Assembly: GCA_013397795.1 (NCBI GenBank)
Contig: VZTJ01003817.1
Coordinates: 186,001 to 250,000, forward strand
Reading direction: 5' to 3'
Source of the DNA: Orthonyx spaldingii
Lineage: Eukaryota; Chordata; Aves; Passeriformes; Orthonychidae
Length of the DNA: 64,000 nt
Part shown: positions 12,901 through 25,065 of the stretch, in pieces
Position numbering within the stretch: the stretch's first letter is position 1
How the letters are laid out: the number at the start of each line of letters is the position of its first letter
Made by a program: the position numbers and the translations under genes
The notes under the pieces: generated by a model
What the model was told of the DNA's origin: nothing
What the model saw: only the letters and a program-made list of their open reading frames with translations
Database searches by the model: none

Positions 12901-15880
12901 TTTATTCAACTGTAGAGGAAATATATTAGCATATTTGGCATTATGCCAGGTAAGTTTATATGTAAAGTAATATCAATTACCAAGTTACTAAGCGTTTTTT
13001 GCTATCTCCTTTACTGCCACCTTCTATTTCACATCACCTTTTCTTATTTTTCTAGTCTTCTGACATGCTAGATAAAAATAACCTTGAAATGGGTCATACT
13101 GCAAAGATTTTCATTCCTGGTTTTGATGTCAATAGGATTTGGTAGAAAAATCACTAAGAAGGAGAAGATGGTGAGCAATGCTTTAAAGTCGTATCCAGCC
13201 CTTGTTCACCCCGTGTTCTTTGTGCTTTAAAGGTTTTTACCTCATATATGTCACATCTGCCAAATTGGAGTTTATCACATGCATTGATTATCACTGCCAC
13301 ATTGAATTTAGCCAAGGGTAATGTTAAGCACCAAAAGTGTTAAAAGCAACACTAGACTTGTGTTGCCTGACCTAAAAAACAGAGACAGCAAACCTCCAGG
13401 GAATAGACAGACAAGTAAGAAAAGTGTGTGGTCTTATGAAAGGAAAAGTCAAATATTGAATTAATCCTTGGATTTCTTTTATGGAAGTTACTGATTACAT
13501 GTTCAGAATAGTCAAACAGCCTTTGCATTCATCCTGTTTCAAGACATGGACATTAGTTAGGCCTGTCTGTACTTTAAAAACTGAGAATCTCCTTACAACA
13601 GAGGGTCTAAATCAAGCTCCCTCAATGCTGTGTGCTGTGACACAACACTGTTACTAAAGCTGGCTGTGACAAATGATGAGGCTCTGAACTTTAAAGGACA
13701 ATGGACAGGTTTAAATGATTGTGCTTTACCTAGCTAAAAATAAGGAGAATAGCCATTCTCATCCATAAGAATCGGCCACTTAGTATAATTAAATTTTGGC
13801 AGACTACATACAGCAGGTGTATTTTAATTAAATTTCTCCTTTATTACATCAGGAGCTGTATGCAGTCCCTGTGGCTCTTCTCCACCTTTCCTCCCCCTGC
13901 TTTCCCCCACCAAACACCCTCTGCTGCAGCCTCACCAAGAGCTGAGATACTCTCCAGGGAAAGGTTAGACAATACTTATAAGTAGGGACTGGAATTTACT
14001 AGAATAAATAAAATTAAATAAAACTAAGCCATGGGAAAATATGCCTTTTGAGGAATGAAAACTGTATTTAAACAATTAGTTCACGGAACAGAAGGAAGAT
14101 GACTCGCAGTCCTGATCTATAGATTTCCTTTGGCAACACTTTCTGAAATATCAATATGAAAAAGATATCTTAAAACTAGTATAGAATTTAGGTTTCATCA
14201 TAATTCTAACGTTATTTTACCTTTTTCACAGATGGTTGAAACACTTGTAAAATATATTTTTACTAGCCGATGTATTCGTTGACATGTACTAGTGTTTGCA
14301 AATTCATCCCAAAAGTAAATTTACGTATGTTTTGCTTTGTTGGTTCCTAGAGATCTATACAGAAAATACTTCTGAAATGTTCTAATATGTTGAAAAATAC
14401 AAGACAAAGAACTTCACAGGATATTAATTACATTAGTTTAATGCAAAGCTTGAAGTTAAGTTTTAAAATGTAGGCTAGTACTGAAAATCAGTTTACAATT
14501 GAATGTATTATCTAGTGTACATGGAAAAGGAAGTAAGTCCTACAATAACATCACAAAAGAAATGAACTGGAACACAGAGATACGAACATACTTTTTGCGA
14601 TATGCCCTAGATGAATTATTACACTATTAATTTTTACTCATTATGGCAACATCTTGTTTCCTTTATTTAAATTTTATTTCCTTTCATTTCTTCACTGAAT
14701 CTAATCCTTTCTAATTTCTCTAAATGTCCCTATCTTTTAAGGAAAAACAAAACCAAAAATCCAACAGAATATTAAAAAGGCACCAAATGAACTAGGAACA
14801 AGCAATCTGGCATTTCACAGAGAATCTATATTTGCTCATGACCCATACTTTTTATAGTATTTGCAATGATGAGGAATCAGGATAAGTGTTTAAAATCTTC
14901 TTTCTCTCTAGCCACTAATTAATATGTAATCTGCTTTTCCTTGGTTTATTGGTTTATGAGTGTGGGACTAAAACACAGGAAGAAATGTTGAAAAAGAAGT
15001 GTCCCATCACCAGAACAATTTCACATATGTTTTAAAGTTTATTTTCATTTCCATCACATGAATGTTCAGATTATTCAGGCAAATGTTTAACAGGAAAACC
15101 AATCCTGAAATTAAATATTTTGTAAGGGAATAATAATAAATGACCAGAAGTGAATTTTTTTATAAAGTAAAAAATACATTTTCAGCCCAAGGCAAATTTC
15201 AATGAGAACCATTACATTCTGCATTGGTGTAAGTTTATTTTGAACTGTTGATAGAGACAAAAAATAGTATCTTTTCATATTATAGTGTCCCATAAGATTC
15301 AGACTATTCACTGCATTTTTGAATATGAGTATTTTGGCATTACTAAAACTGCAATGTTTCATTCTGATTTGTTGGAATGGCCTGAAACACAGTGATGTGA
15401 ATCATTTAAGAAATGAAACTTTGTTTTCCTGTGGTGTACTTCATGTGCAATAAGTTCTGTAGTGCGACTGCTCACAAACCTCCTTACCCTGTGAGATAAT
15501 ATTCACATCAAACTTTGCATTCTAAGGGACATTATAGAAGACACAGCACTGCAGGGATGCTACTCCACATGAAGGATGGGACTAGAGGTAATTCTTACTT
15601 TATAAAGGAATCCATGTGTTGTAACAATATGTGTGCAGTCTGTTGTTTGAAGCCCTTGTTCTAAATGAAAATTCTCTGTTTTGGTTCAAATAAAAGTTAA
15701 ATTAAGTGTATACTAATTTTTGAAAAGAAAATGTATCTTTTGGCATTATAAAAGGCTTCTCACAGAAATCAGTTCCCCAGAAGCTACATTTCCTGTCGTG
15801 AAGTTCCAATGCAAAACTCATATCCAGCTCTTCTTATAAATAAAATTCTTAAAAGCATTTAGAGTGTGTTCTAACTAATG
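9926..15880. other. Unique AT-rich stretch, no feature supported
   Basis: No transposon, RNA gene or exon is recognisable. Open frames are below 90 codons and lack motifs. A slightly GC-richer patch near 13.86-13.95 kb has pyrimidine runs but no identified identity. Confidence 0.5.
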
Positions 15881-16612
15881 CTATACACGGCTACAAGAAA
15901 TGTATTGAACTGGGTGTTTTAACACATTCTGTTCCCTAAAGTCAAGCAGAACAGAAAAATGCCCTGAGATGTCCTGAACTGTCTGCAGAGTGCCTGGAGA
16001 CACTGGGGTTACCATGTTCTGCCTGGTACAGTGTGGCAGTGCAACTCTCGGCATCCTCTCACACTCACAGGCTCTATTGGCCTCTGCAACCCTGTTCATG
16101 TGTGTCAGAGGCAACAGGGATGCCTGAGCCATTAGCCCTGAAAGCTGGAGCACCAGCCTTTGCATTGGGAAGTTAGCTGTTTTTCCAGAAAACAAAACTG
16201 AAAACAACACACTACCACCACCACCCCAAAAAATTCTGCTTGTGGTTTGCTTAGTGTGCTGAACATTTTGTCCGTCTGAGACCAAATGCATCAGTGCTTC
16301 TGACAAATTGGCACTACTGACAAGATCTTGCTTCTGCATCAACAGAAAGTTTGAAACTATGGAGTTGACAAAATTAAGCAACTGGGGTAAGTTTTTATCT
16401 GTAATTCTGCACTTACAGAGATAAACCAGTAAATGCCCAGACCACAAAGACACCATCAAAGGAGGGAAAGAATGAAAGGCAGAATAAAGACAAGGTGAGA
16501 GAATATGCTGAAGGTTCAGCCTTTCTCCATCACAGCGTGGAGATGCAGCAGATTTTTCTGGCACAGTATGCATATTCTTAATATTTAGATCTACAAGACA
16601 AAAATACAGCAA
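15881..16612 (-). other. 243-codon open reading frame of unknown status
   Basis: This is the longest open frame in the window (243 codons, minus strand). The translated product shows no domain I recognise, no clear signal peptide and a glycine run (WGGGG) near residue 130. The start region (16612-16591) is TTTTTGTCTTGTAG-like, which resembles a splice acceptor. A GTAAGT donor-like site sits at 16416-16411. Between them is a 174-bp candidate exon (16590-16417), a multiple of three. Local GC content is higher than the surrounding DNA. It could be a non-coding transcript exon, part of an unrecognised repeat, or chance. I do not assign a protein function. Confidence 0.2.
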
Positions 16613-19600
16613 AAAAATAAATAGTAACTGGATTCCCCCTCATATTGGGTAAATGTGAGATTCCATATGAACATCCTCCTGTGCAGTAAGCACATTGTTT
16701 TGCCTTCAATTTTGTGAAGGAGAGAGAAGGAAGATGCATTCCCTAGAGCACCTCACAAAAAATCTGCTGGGAACACTCACACTCAGGCACAGCTCCTCAC
16801 ACTCCTGACCTGCTGCATTCTCTAAGGTGTCAGGAAAGCCAAACTGGAAGGAGAAAAACCACAGAAAAAACTGTAATATAGGCTGTTTTAACTTTTCATT
16901 GCCCAGACACAATCTCATATTCCAGGTTCTACATTTATATCCTTTTTGGGGAGGAAGTATCTTACACTGCACAGATGACACATGAGACACATTCTTTACT
17001 TCTTCATTACTCGGTTCAAGTTTCTTTTATGTTTTCTTCCATGCTTTCTATCTCCTATGGATTTACAGCCTTATTCCAGTTCACTCATATCATTGCCACT
17101 ATTGTCTTTGACTTATGCATGGTATCTTATCTACTTTAACAAGACACTTAACGTTCTCTTTCTACTTCAAGATAATTGATTTGAGTTAGCTTTATGCTAA
17201 AAAGAGTGCATTTCTATCAATCAGTCTCTATGTCTGCAACAACTTGATCCACCATGCAGTCAAATGGCATTTCAACATGTTAATAAAACTTTCTGCATGA
17301 GAGAATGTCTTTTAAACTCACTTTTATGTCTCTTTCTCATTCCACTATAAACTGCTTGGTTGCCACATGTTGGAAGAATCTAGTTTAGATTTTATACTCA
17401 TTTCATGATGGCATAACAGAGCTGGTGAGGGAGTGAACTAGTTACAGTGAAACAGCTTTATGTTATTTGCTCGGTACTAATGTGTATTAAAATATTTGTA
17501 CAGCAGCTAGTAGTCTATTCTGTATTGTCACCAGTATTTGTTGGTTTTATATTAATAGATTAATCTTTAATAGACTTCTAGTTGACCTGAGTAAGAAAAC
17601 ACATTTACCTTGCTCTTTTACACTCTTCTATCAGTCTGTTTAAATATTTGCATTGCAGCATCACTGTGTATCTAAATGATCATCTGGTGTTTACCTTCCA
17701 CACATGTGAAACCACTGCATCAAGACAGAATAGTAATTCTTAAGCCTCATTTGAGAACAGCATGTCTGAGTAATGATATTGATATACACCACTAAAATAT
17801 TCATATTATGCTGTAGTATAGCCTTAAAATTCAGCACAATCATAGAAGTTTCATAACCCTATGATTAAACTGGTTTCTCTTCTTTAGATATAAGGAATAT
17901 CTTGTCAGTATTGATTTCCATAATACAAAAATAAACCCAGGAATACCTACACTATTCACATTATGTTATTTAAAGTTATATTTTTGTATTTTAAATATAC
18001 TTCATAGTTCTTTATTCCTAACCTCTGGATTCCTTTATTTTGTACTTCTCCTTCATTCCTTCATCTGTGTTCTATTCTGCTTACAGAACCAATAATTTAG
18101 TTTATTAAATAAACCTAGGGATAGAATATTTTTTGTGGTGATAAAACATACTTGATTTGGGAGTATATTTTAAAATTCAAAACTGAAATTTCTTCCAAAG
18201 ACTTGCTGGTTTTCCATGTTTCCTCCAGACTTTGGGGAGTTTTGAATGCTTAATAATCTGAATACATAAACAATGTCTTACAAATATGGATCATCCTAAA
18301 AACCAGAAAAAGAAGGGTCAAAAATTATTAGATTAGTTTAAATTGAACAACGAATCTTGTTCTCCCTCACAGTAGTTGTGAGAGTTGTTCATTCTCTCAA
18401 GAAAATTCTTACAGCTTTAGTGAATTATGTTCCCTAGAATCTCAGAAGGAAGACTCATTGCAAAACTTAAAGTGCTTACACACATTTCTTGATGTGGTGT
18501 TAATTTGACAGTCACAGGAATCTCTTGCCTAATTCAGAGCACTGAGTGCACTACATATTTCCAGAGGGATCTATGTCCTTAAATTGACTTTGCTACATTA
18601 GCATTAGTACCTTAGATTGAAACTTCACTATTAGATTGTATCACCATGTACTATGTTGAGTAGTTCTTTACTTTAAGATTAGTATCATTAATGGAATTTA
18701 TTGTGAATCAGAGTAAAGCTATTAAATCTGGCCTTAAATTGTGGTGATATACATATCAAATGGAGCAGCATTACAACATGGTGAAGCAGAGTGCATTAAC
18801 ATTTACAGAACATGTATATAAAGTAACTTGACTTTCCTTTGCTTAGTGAAGACTGCATTTTGAGGAACTATTTAGATAAAGCTGTGAAGATAGCTGTGCT
18901 CACAAATGGTCTTCTCTAGAAATGCTTTCAGACATTCAGTTCTGCACACTACTCTTCAGAGACAGAAGGAATCAGGGAGTTAGAAACTGCACTGTAGTTA
19001 AAAAAAGATGCATCAGAAGAGTAAGTATCTTTTTGACATAATACCACTGTTTAAACAGTTTCCCAGTACTGTTAAACTGTTTCCCAAAAAAGTAACAGGA
19101 AATATTTTAGTGAAAGGCAGTGTATGGCCAAAGGTCTCACTCTCATAAAGGTTATTGATTCACATAAAATTGATAATTTCTTCAGTTATTATGTATGCAT
19201 ACATAATTCAATAAATGTATTGCAACCAAGCTGATGAAGTTTGGGGTTGTGGAGACTTGGAATTTCCTGCTCTTTAATACAGATGGCATCACACATAGTC
19301 TTCCCCTTTGTTTCCTTCCTCTCACCAAGCTGAACAACTCTGAGGCTTTTATACTTCTGTCTCTTTTGATTGAAATGTATCAACACATACAGAAGATATG
19401 AGGGCAGGACAGCACATTACACCATGCAAATTTGCTGCTTAGGAGCTAGATGCTACCTGAGAGGGATAGAAACTGCTGAGGAGAGATTTTCAACTACAGA
19501 GCAACCTTGCTGGTTTTTAAATCAGACCTCTTTAAACAAAGTTTTTCATGAACACCTATATTTACAAAAAAATAAATAACATAATAACAAAATATGCAGA

Positions 19601-21802
19601 CCACTTGTGAGAAGAGCAAACAATTCTAAATATATTGGAAATACTCCATTACATCTAACAGTCAAGTCCTCAATAATAGTTACATTTTCAAATGTATTTC
19701 CTTTCCTTTCTGTCTTCATCATCTCAGTTTCTTCAAAGGGTTTGTCAGACAACTGAATAATGTAACAAACAGTTCACTGTGTTGAGAGTTCAAAGTGCTA
19801 AAAGGAAGTTGGCATTCTAATTCATCTTTTTTTCCAGTACATGATGATCAGATTTTATCACTTCTTGATTTTTATTTCCATTTAAAACCATGCTTCCTTG
19901 TCCTTTTTCTCCTTCCATCCCCTTGGTTTTGTAAATGAAGGAGACTAATTCACCCTAAAATATATAAGAAAGACCCTCTGATTCTGCAACCTGCCAGCAC
20001 TACTAGCCTTACTCAAGCCATCTCTGAAAGTGTTCTTGAAAAGGGCAGCCTAAATCCTGTCTTAAGCAGGAAAGTGTTTTAGAGGAATTCATAGTGCATT
20101 TCAGTAAGGGTTTCCCGTGAAAAAGGTTAAAGAAAGGGGTTTGAGCTTGTCTGTGGCCTCTCTGTGAAAAATAATGGTCTAGAATTTCTCCTATTTACGT
20201 GAAAAATTCTGCTCTGCCCATCTATTCAGTCCCCATTACCCTCCTTTTTAGTGCTAGTCTCTCCTAGAAAATGTGGACATCATAGGGAGGCAGTTATGGT
20301 AAGGTCTTGGATTATACAAAGGAAACTATCCAACAAAATATGTTCCTTTGTCCTAGCTCCCTGTCTAAAGCACTGTTAAGGGCACTGTGATCTGTATTTC
20401 CACATCACCTCCCACTCCCCTGATTTAAATGAAACCGAAATACATCACTTTTAAGTTTCTCTCTGAATTAGTGGTTAATTCAGAATTGAAAGAGATGATG
20501 ATCAGAGACTAAAATGTGTTTTTAATGTAAATGAGGCATATTCATTAGCAATGAGGATTTTCTGATTGCAGAATAACTAAATATAAGAAACTGTGTAGAG
20601 AAGTTCTCATGAGTCTACACACATGGTATGTGTTGTGAAGCTGCAAATAGGAGATATTCCCAGCCCTATATCGTTAGAGGTTAAATGTAATCCCACGATC
20701 AAAGTTCAATACAAACATATTTTGATTCTTAACAGCACTTGAAAGCCTCACTGATCAATTTAGCTCTGATGTGAAAGGAAACTGCAGTATGTCTTTGAAT
20801 CTGCAGAATCCACACAGCTCCACAGAGCCAAAATATTTTAGAAAAGTATGTGGTGAATAGCTTATGACCCGGAACATTCTGAAAATTTTATGCAAAACAA
20901 GAATGTAGGTCAGATATAACATTAACATGAAAATCACTATCTCATATGTCTATTATTCATTACGTTTAGAGTGGGCTCTCACTTCATCCGTGTTAAATAA
21001 CCTTTCTTCCATGAATGGACAAATTCACCTTCAGGCAGAAACCAACCATAAAAGAAGTCTAAACCTAAAGGCTGGAGAAAGTTATGAATGATTATTCATT
21101 ATTTCAGCATGAGCTGATAATTGAAAAAAGTCTAGAAACACTATATTAGTGTAATTATACACCCAGCAGTATCAAAGTTATGTCAACTTTTAATTTCCAA
21201 CTGATTAATCCATTTAAGACCTCTCCTGTAGTAATGCAAAAAAATCTCTAGATTCTCCAGCTTTGGTCTATTGCACTGTCCTTGTTTACATAGCCTTGGG
21301 CTGAACTCTGAGCTTAACACTGACTGAAGCATATATCCCTCTTGTTAGGCTCTCCCTATGTCTTTTTATTTCTCTGCATAATTCCTTCTCATTTCTATTT
21401 CACTTCTCTGATTTTTGTTTAACTAGGCTGACATGACGTTATCACAGCCTTATGTCAGTTTTAGTTGGAAAACAACTTCTCCTACAGTGTTGCAGTGAGT
21501 TTGTGGCAGAGAGACAAGTGAACTGTCCAGTTTTTGTCATATGTCTTTTTTGTCATCAAAAAACAGGCTCAGATTCAAAAAAAACAAACCTCAAACTCTA
21601 AAAGCTTACACTCATCTTTGTTATTTTTCTATTTTTACTCAGAAACAATGAGTTCTATAACCTTTAAAATAACTAAATTACTGTCAAGCTTAACATTTTC
21701 CCCTTAAAATCTTTCTACAGTCTATAGTAATGGGAGTGAGTGAAATTTTTAGAGATTAATGAGTATATTTCAAATATTTTCATTATTTTCTTCTCCTTGT
21801 GA
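16613..21802. other. Unique AT-rich stretch, nothing recognised
   Basis: I see no repeat family, RNA gene or exon. A 94-codon minus-strand frame at 16706-16990 lies next to the 243-codon frame but has no recognisable features. A near-palindrome GTTTATTAAATAAAC lies near 18100, which is unremarkable in AT-rich DNA. Confidence 0.5.
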
Positions 21803-21870
21803 GTACTATTCTAAAACTGCAAACACATACCTAAAAAGTACCATTTTAAAACTGTAAAGGCATACCTAAA
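21803..21870. repeat. Diverged two-copy tandem duplication (35-bp unit)
   Basis: Unit one (21803-21837) begins GTACTATTCTAAAACTGC. Unit two (21838-21870) begins GTACCATTTTAAAACTGT. Both run into CATACCTAAA. The copies differ by a few transitions and a short length change, consistent with an old local duplication. Confidence 0.75.
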
Positions 21871-23622
21871 GTATCTGTTGTGACAGTAAAGAAAATCTAC
21901 CTATCTGCTTCTGTTATTTTAATTGACAGTAATTCCTAATTATTTCCAGTGTTTGGAAGAAAAGGATTAAAATTGTAAGTGTAAGATGAAGCAGAGCTCT
22001 CCAAAACACGGACACTTCGTTTCACACGGTTTTTTTTGTCCAAGATATGATATTATAACATTCTTTTCATTTTTATCTTTAGCACATTTTAAGCAAAATG
22101 TTCAATTTCTCACTATGAGTTATGAATGAATATGCATAATTTTAGCTGTATCAAATCTTTCTTTTATTTGGAAAATATGCAGTGAAGATGTGCAAAAATA
22201 AAGCATTTCCTCTTAGGAACTTTGCATACATGACAGACAATTAAGTGAAGCCTGGTCTCTTCTGCCAAGAAAATATAGATATCTGACTTGACTTGTTAGG
22301 CTGTTATGTGAAATTCTCCAAACCACCTTTGTGTTTAGCATTCTCTAACATTTAGTCAAAATTTTAACATGTATTTCCTGTTATATAGATGTAGTATTCT
22401 TATATTTCACCCTTTTTGTTAGATGTACGCAGTTTATCTGGAATATATGTAGCTAAGAAATATCAGTTTTAAAACTTTTGAACAGTCTTGTGTAAGTATA
22501 CTAATCGTGCTTATCCTGTTCCGGACATAATCTGTGTGGATATACCTTATACATGATCATGAGTTATTAACTTTTTATGTAATATTAGAGAAATTAAATT
22601 TTAATAAAACAATGTATTTAGCTCTTCAAGGCAAAAACCTTACACCATATAGTTGAGTCTATTCAAAATGGAAAAGCAATTCTTTAAATTAATTTGTTCA
22701 GCATGCTATTTATGTGTCACCAGAAGGTGGGCTATTTATTCCACTTCTCCCCATGATAAATTTGAAGTCAGTTGTAGTTCTGAGAATTTCTTAAACACCT
22801 CTTGTCTAAAATTTCCCTACACCAAATCCATACATGGATTTGTCCATGGGGGTACAAATGAGTTTCCCGGAGAGACTAACTTCTGCACTGCAGGAGAGCT
22901 TGTAAACACGAGCCTTATCTGAGGGAACTTCGGTTCTCATTGTTGCTCAGTTCTACCATTTATTGCACTCTTTAGAGGCCTTAGCTTATTAGGTACCAAG
23001 GTCTCCAGAGATTTGCTTATAAAATACACTACAGGGAACAGTGTTTTTAAATAAATTCCCATTAAGCTGTCATCATCTGGCAATTATAGCAATCTTTCCA
23101 TTTCTTGTTATGTGGCACTTTCTCTTCAGTGAAATTCTCAGGAGTTAAACCAGAACACAGACAAGACATCCTTGATCCAATTGAACAGCACTGTGTAGGT
23201 TGCCTTGTCCAAACCATTCAGATTTGCTAATTCAGCACTGATTTCAGATGAACTTTAATTTAATTTGTATGAGACTACACTGTGAAAATTTTTTGGTTAA
23301 TTGTTTAACATGACTGGGGAGTATTTGTGCTCTAGGAAGGTTAACTTTGTCTCTCTGACAGTTTAGCTGGGTGTTTCATCCAACATCCATTAATGTCAGT
23401 CCAAAGATCTCTATTGACTTCTACAGTCTTTGGATGATGTTTTAGAGCTCTAATTGGCCATCTGTGTGCCTATTTGCTATGGCTGCCCAACATACTGGAT
23501 CTGGCCACTGCAGACGCAGTTTCCAAAAACCATTTCTGGTAACTTACTTTAAAAAGCTATATTCAATAACTGGTTTAGAATAAACTACCGAAAATATGAT
23601 GAAAAATTCAATGAACTCTATA
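21871..23622. other. Unique stretch left of the solo LTR
   Basis: No feature is identified. An 89-codon frame at 22653-22922 has no recognisable motif. The stretch ends at the target-site duplication of the LTR that follows. Confidence 0.5.
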
Positions 23623-24304
23623 CCTGAGTGTCGCTTCGCTGGACCGCAAACCGCCTGGAGGCTTGCGTGAGACCTTTTGCTTGGCTTCAGCCGGACCTTT
23701 TGCTGCAGCTGTCTGCACAGCTTCTGGTTTGCTTAGAGAGCTCAAGCAGCCTCCCACTCAGCCGAGTGAGCTAGCAGCGGTCTGTTGATACAACGTAGCG
23801 GGGCGGACGCAAAGGAGAGGAAACGACTCTTAGTAGCAGCAGTTCCAGCTTATTAGCAGCTGAAGGGACAAGCTACAAAGAGCAAAGAATGAGGACGTGC
23901 AGGGATTTTAAGGGACAGAAAAGGGGGCGGTTCAAGGGGAGGAACAGAGGATAAACCAATGGGCGAACACTACATGATTGAGAACGTCCAGTGGGTGTAA
24001 CTGAGGGGCGGAATACAGTAACATCAACTAACCAAGGAACAGAAATAACAGAACTTGCCAGCAACCTAATGAATATTAAACGTTTGTGAGGGAATGGGGG
24101 AGGAGATGAAACTTTGAGTGGCACGCATAAATGGCGGGCAATTATCCCATCCTGCCTTCCCCACCCCCCTCAGCGTGGCTCTCGTGAGGGTAATAGTTTG
24201 TCCATTTAATGTCCTTGTTGATCCACATGGAGAAGGCAGGCGGGGCTGACTGTTCAGCATCCGCTGGGGCTCCAGCCACAGGCTGGGCCACCGCCACACC
24301 TGAG
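23623..24304 (-). mobile_element. Solo LTR, class II (ERVK-like) family, with perfect 6-bp target-site duplication
   Basis: The LTR spans 23629-24298 (670 bp). It begins TGTGGCGGTGGCCCAG on the minus strand and ends GCGACA, so the ends are canonical TG...CA. CCTGAG flanks it exactly on both sides (23623-23628 and 24299-24304). A 6-bp duplication fits class II/ERVK-like integration. On the minus strand there is a TTAAAAT TATA-like site (near 23905) and a degraded AATAAG in place of the polyadenylation signal. The LTR is homologous to the copy at 53874-54590. No internal retroviral sequence adjoins it, so it is a solo LTR left by LTR-LTR recombination. It is much more GC- and CpG-rich than its surroundings. 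Confidence 0.88.
24142..24298 (-). other. Open reading frame at the 5' edge of the LTR U3 (copy A)
   Basis: Starting at LTR nucleotide 2, the frame stays open for 51 codons and stops at TAA (24144-24142). In this copy it also runs out into flanking DNA as far as an ATG at 24357. The peptide contains PAFSMW, then DIKW, then EGRMG before the stop. The same frame, with the stop at the matching position, exists in the related LTR at 53874. It could be the tail of an envelope or accessory gene that extends into U3, as known for some betaretroviruses. That function is inference; only the frame and its conservation are seen. Confidence 0.5.
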
Positions 24305-24678
24305 CATGAACACATGTTAGTATCTGCATTTAAGTGTACAGACAGCACTAGGTTCATTAATTTGGTTTTAGAGACCTTTCAACTCTGGATATACCGGGAT
24401 ATTAAAAATGCTATGCATAATTTTTTTTCCAATGAGAAATTATATATATATTTTTTAAACTGTTGAAAATCTTTAAAAAAAGTTGCTCACTTTGCCACTT
24501 GAAATGATAGTTTGCTATGCTTTACAGTTTCCACAAAAGTTATAAAAATCCCTTGAAAATACATGCACAATCCTCATTTGAAAAGATGTTTAAATTAATA
24601 AAAATTAAGTGAATCATTAGTTATAAAAACATAAATAGAAATTCTTCTACAGAACTGCTACTGTCAGGCATTTACTAA

Positions 24679-25065
24679 TGTTATGGTTCAACAATAGGTG
24701 CCAATAAACACCACGCAGCTGCTCACCCAATCCCTCTTCAGCAGGACTGGGGAAAGAGAATTGAAACAGTAAAAGTAAGAAAATTCATGGGTTGAGATAA
24801 GAACAGTTTAATCATAGAAATAATATATTAATAATATCATTACATTAATTACATCAAAGAAATATCACTATAAATATTATTATAATAACAGTAGTACTAC
24901 TAATAAAAAGAATAATAATAATAATTTTCCATGAAAAGGAAAATAACAGCGACAGAAATAAAACACAAGAAAGGCAAGTGATGCAAGTGAAAGCCATTAA
25001 ATTACTTATGCCCAGACAGTTCCCAAGCAGCAGTCTCCACACCAACCATTCCCCTAGTTTATGGA
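24679..25065 (-). mobile_element. Truncated 3' LTR of the ERVL-like element
   Basis: On the plus strand it begins TGTTATGGTTCAAC and passes through ACCACGCAGCTGCTCACCC and GTAAAAGTAAGAAAATTC to CAGTTTAATC. The minus-strand reading ATTAAACTG could serve as a polyadenylation signal. An ATA/ATAAT-rich middle (about 24810-24920) and TTCCCAAGCAGCAGTC follow. Similarity stops after CCCTAGTTTAT near 25065, so the U3 start is missing. The AT-rich middle is absent from the other LTR of this element. Confidence 0.65.

Noticed and set aside
22080..22260. Possible conserved regulatory element with octamer-like ATGCATAA and TTTGCATAC motifs
   Set aside because: Such motifs are common in AT-rich DNA, and conservation cannot be judged without other species.
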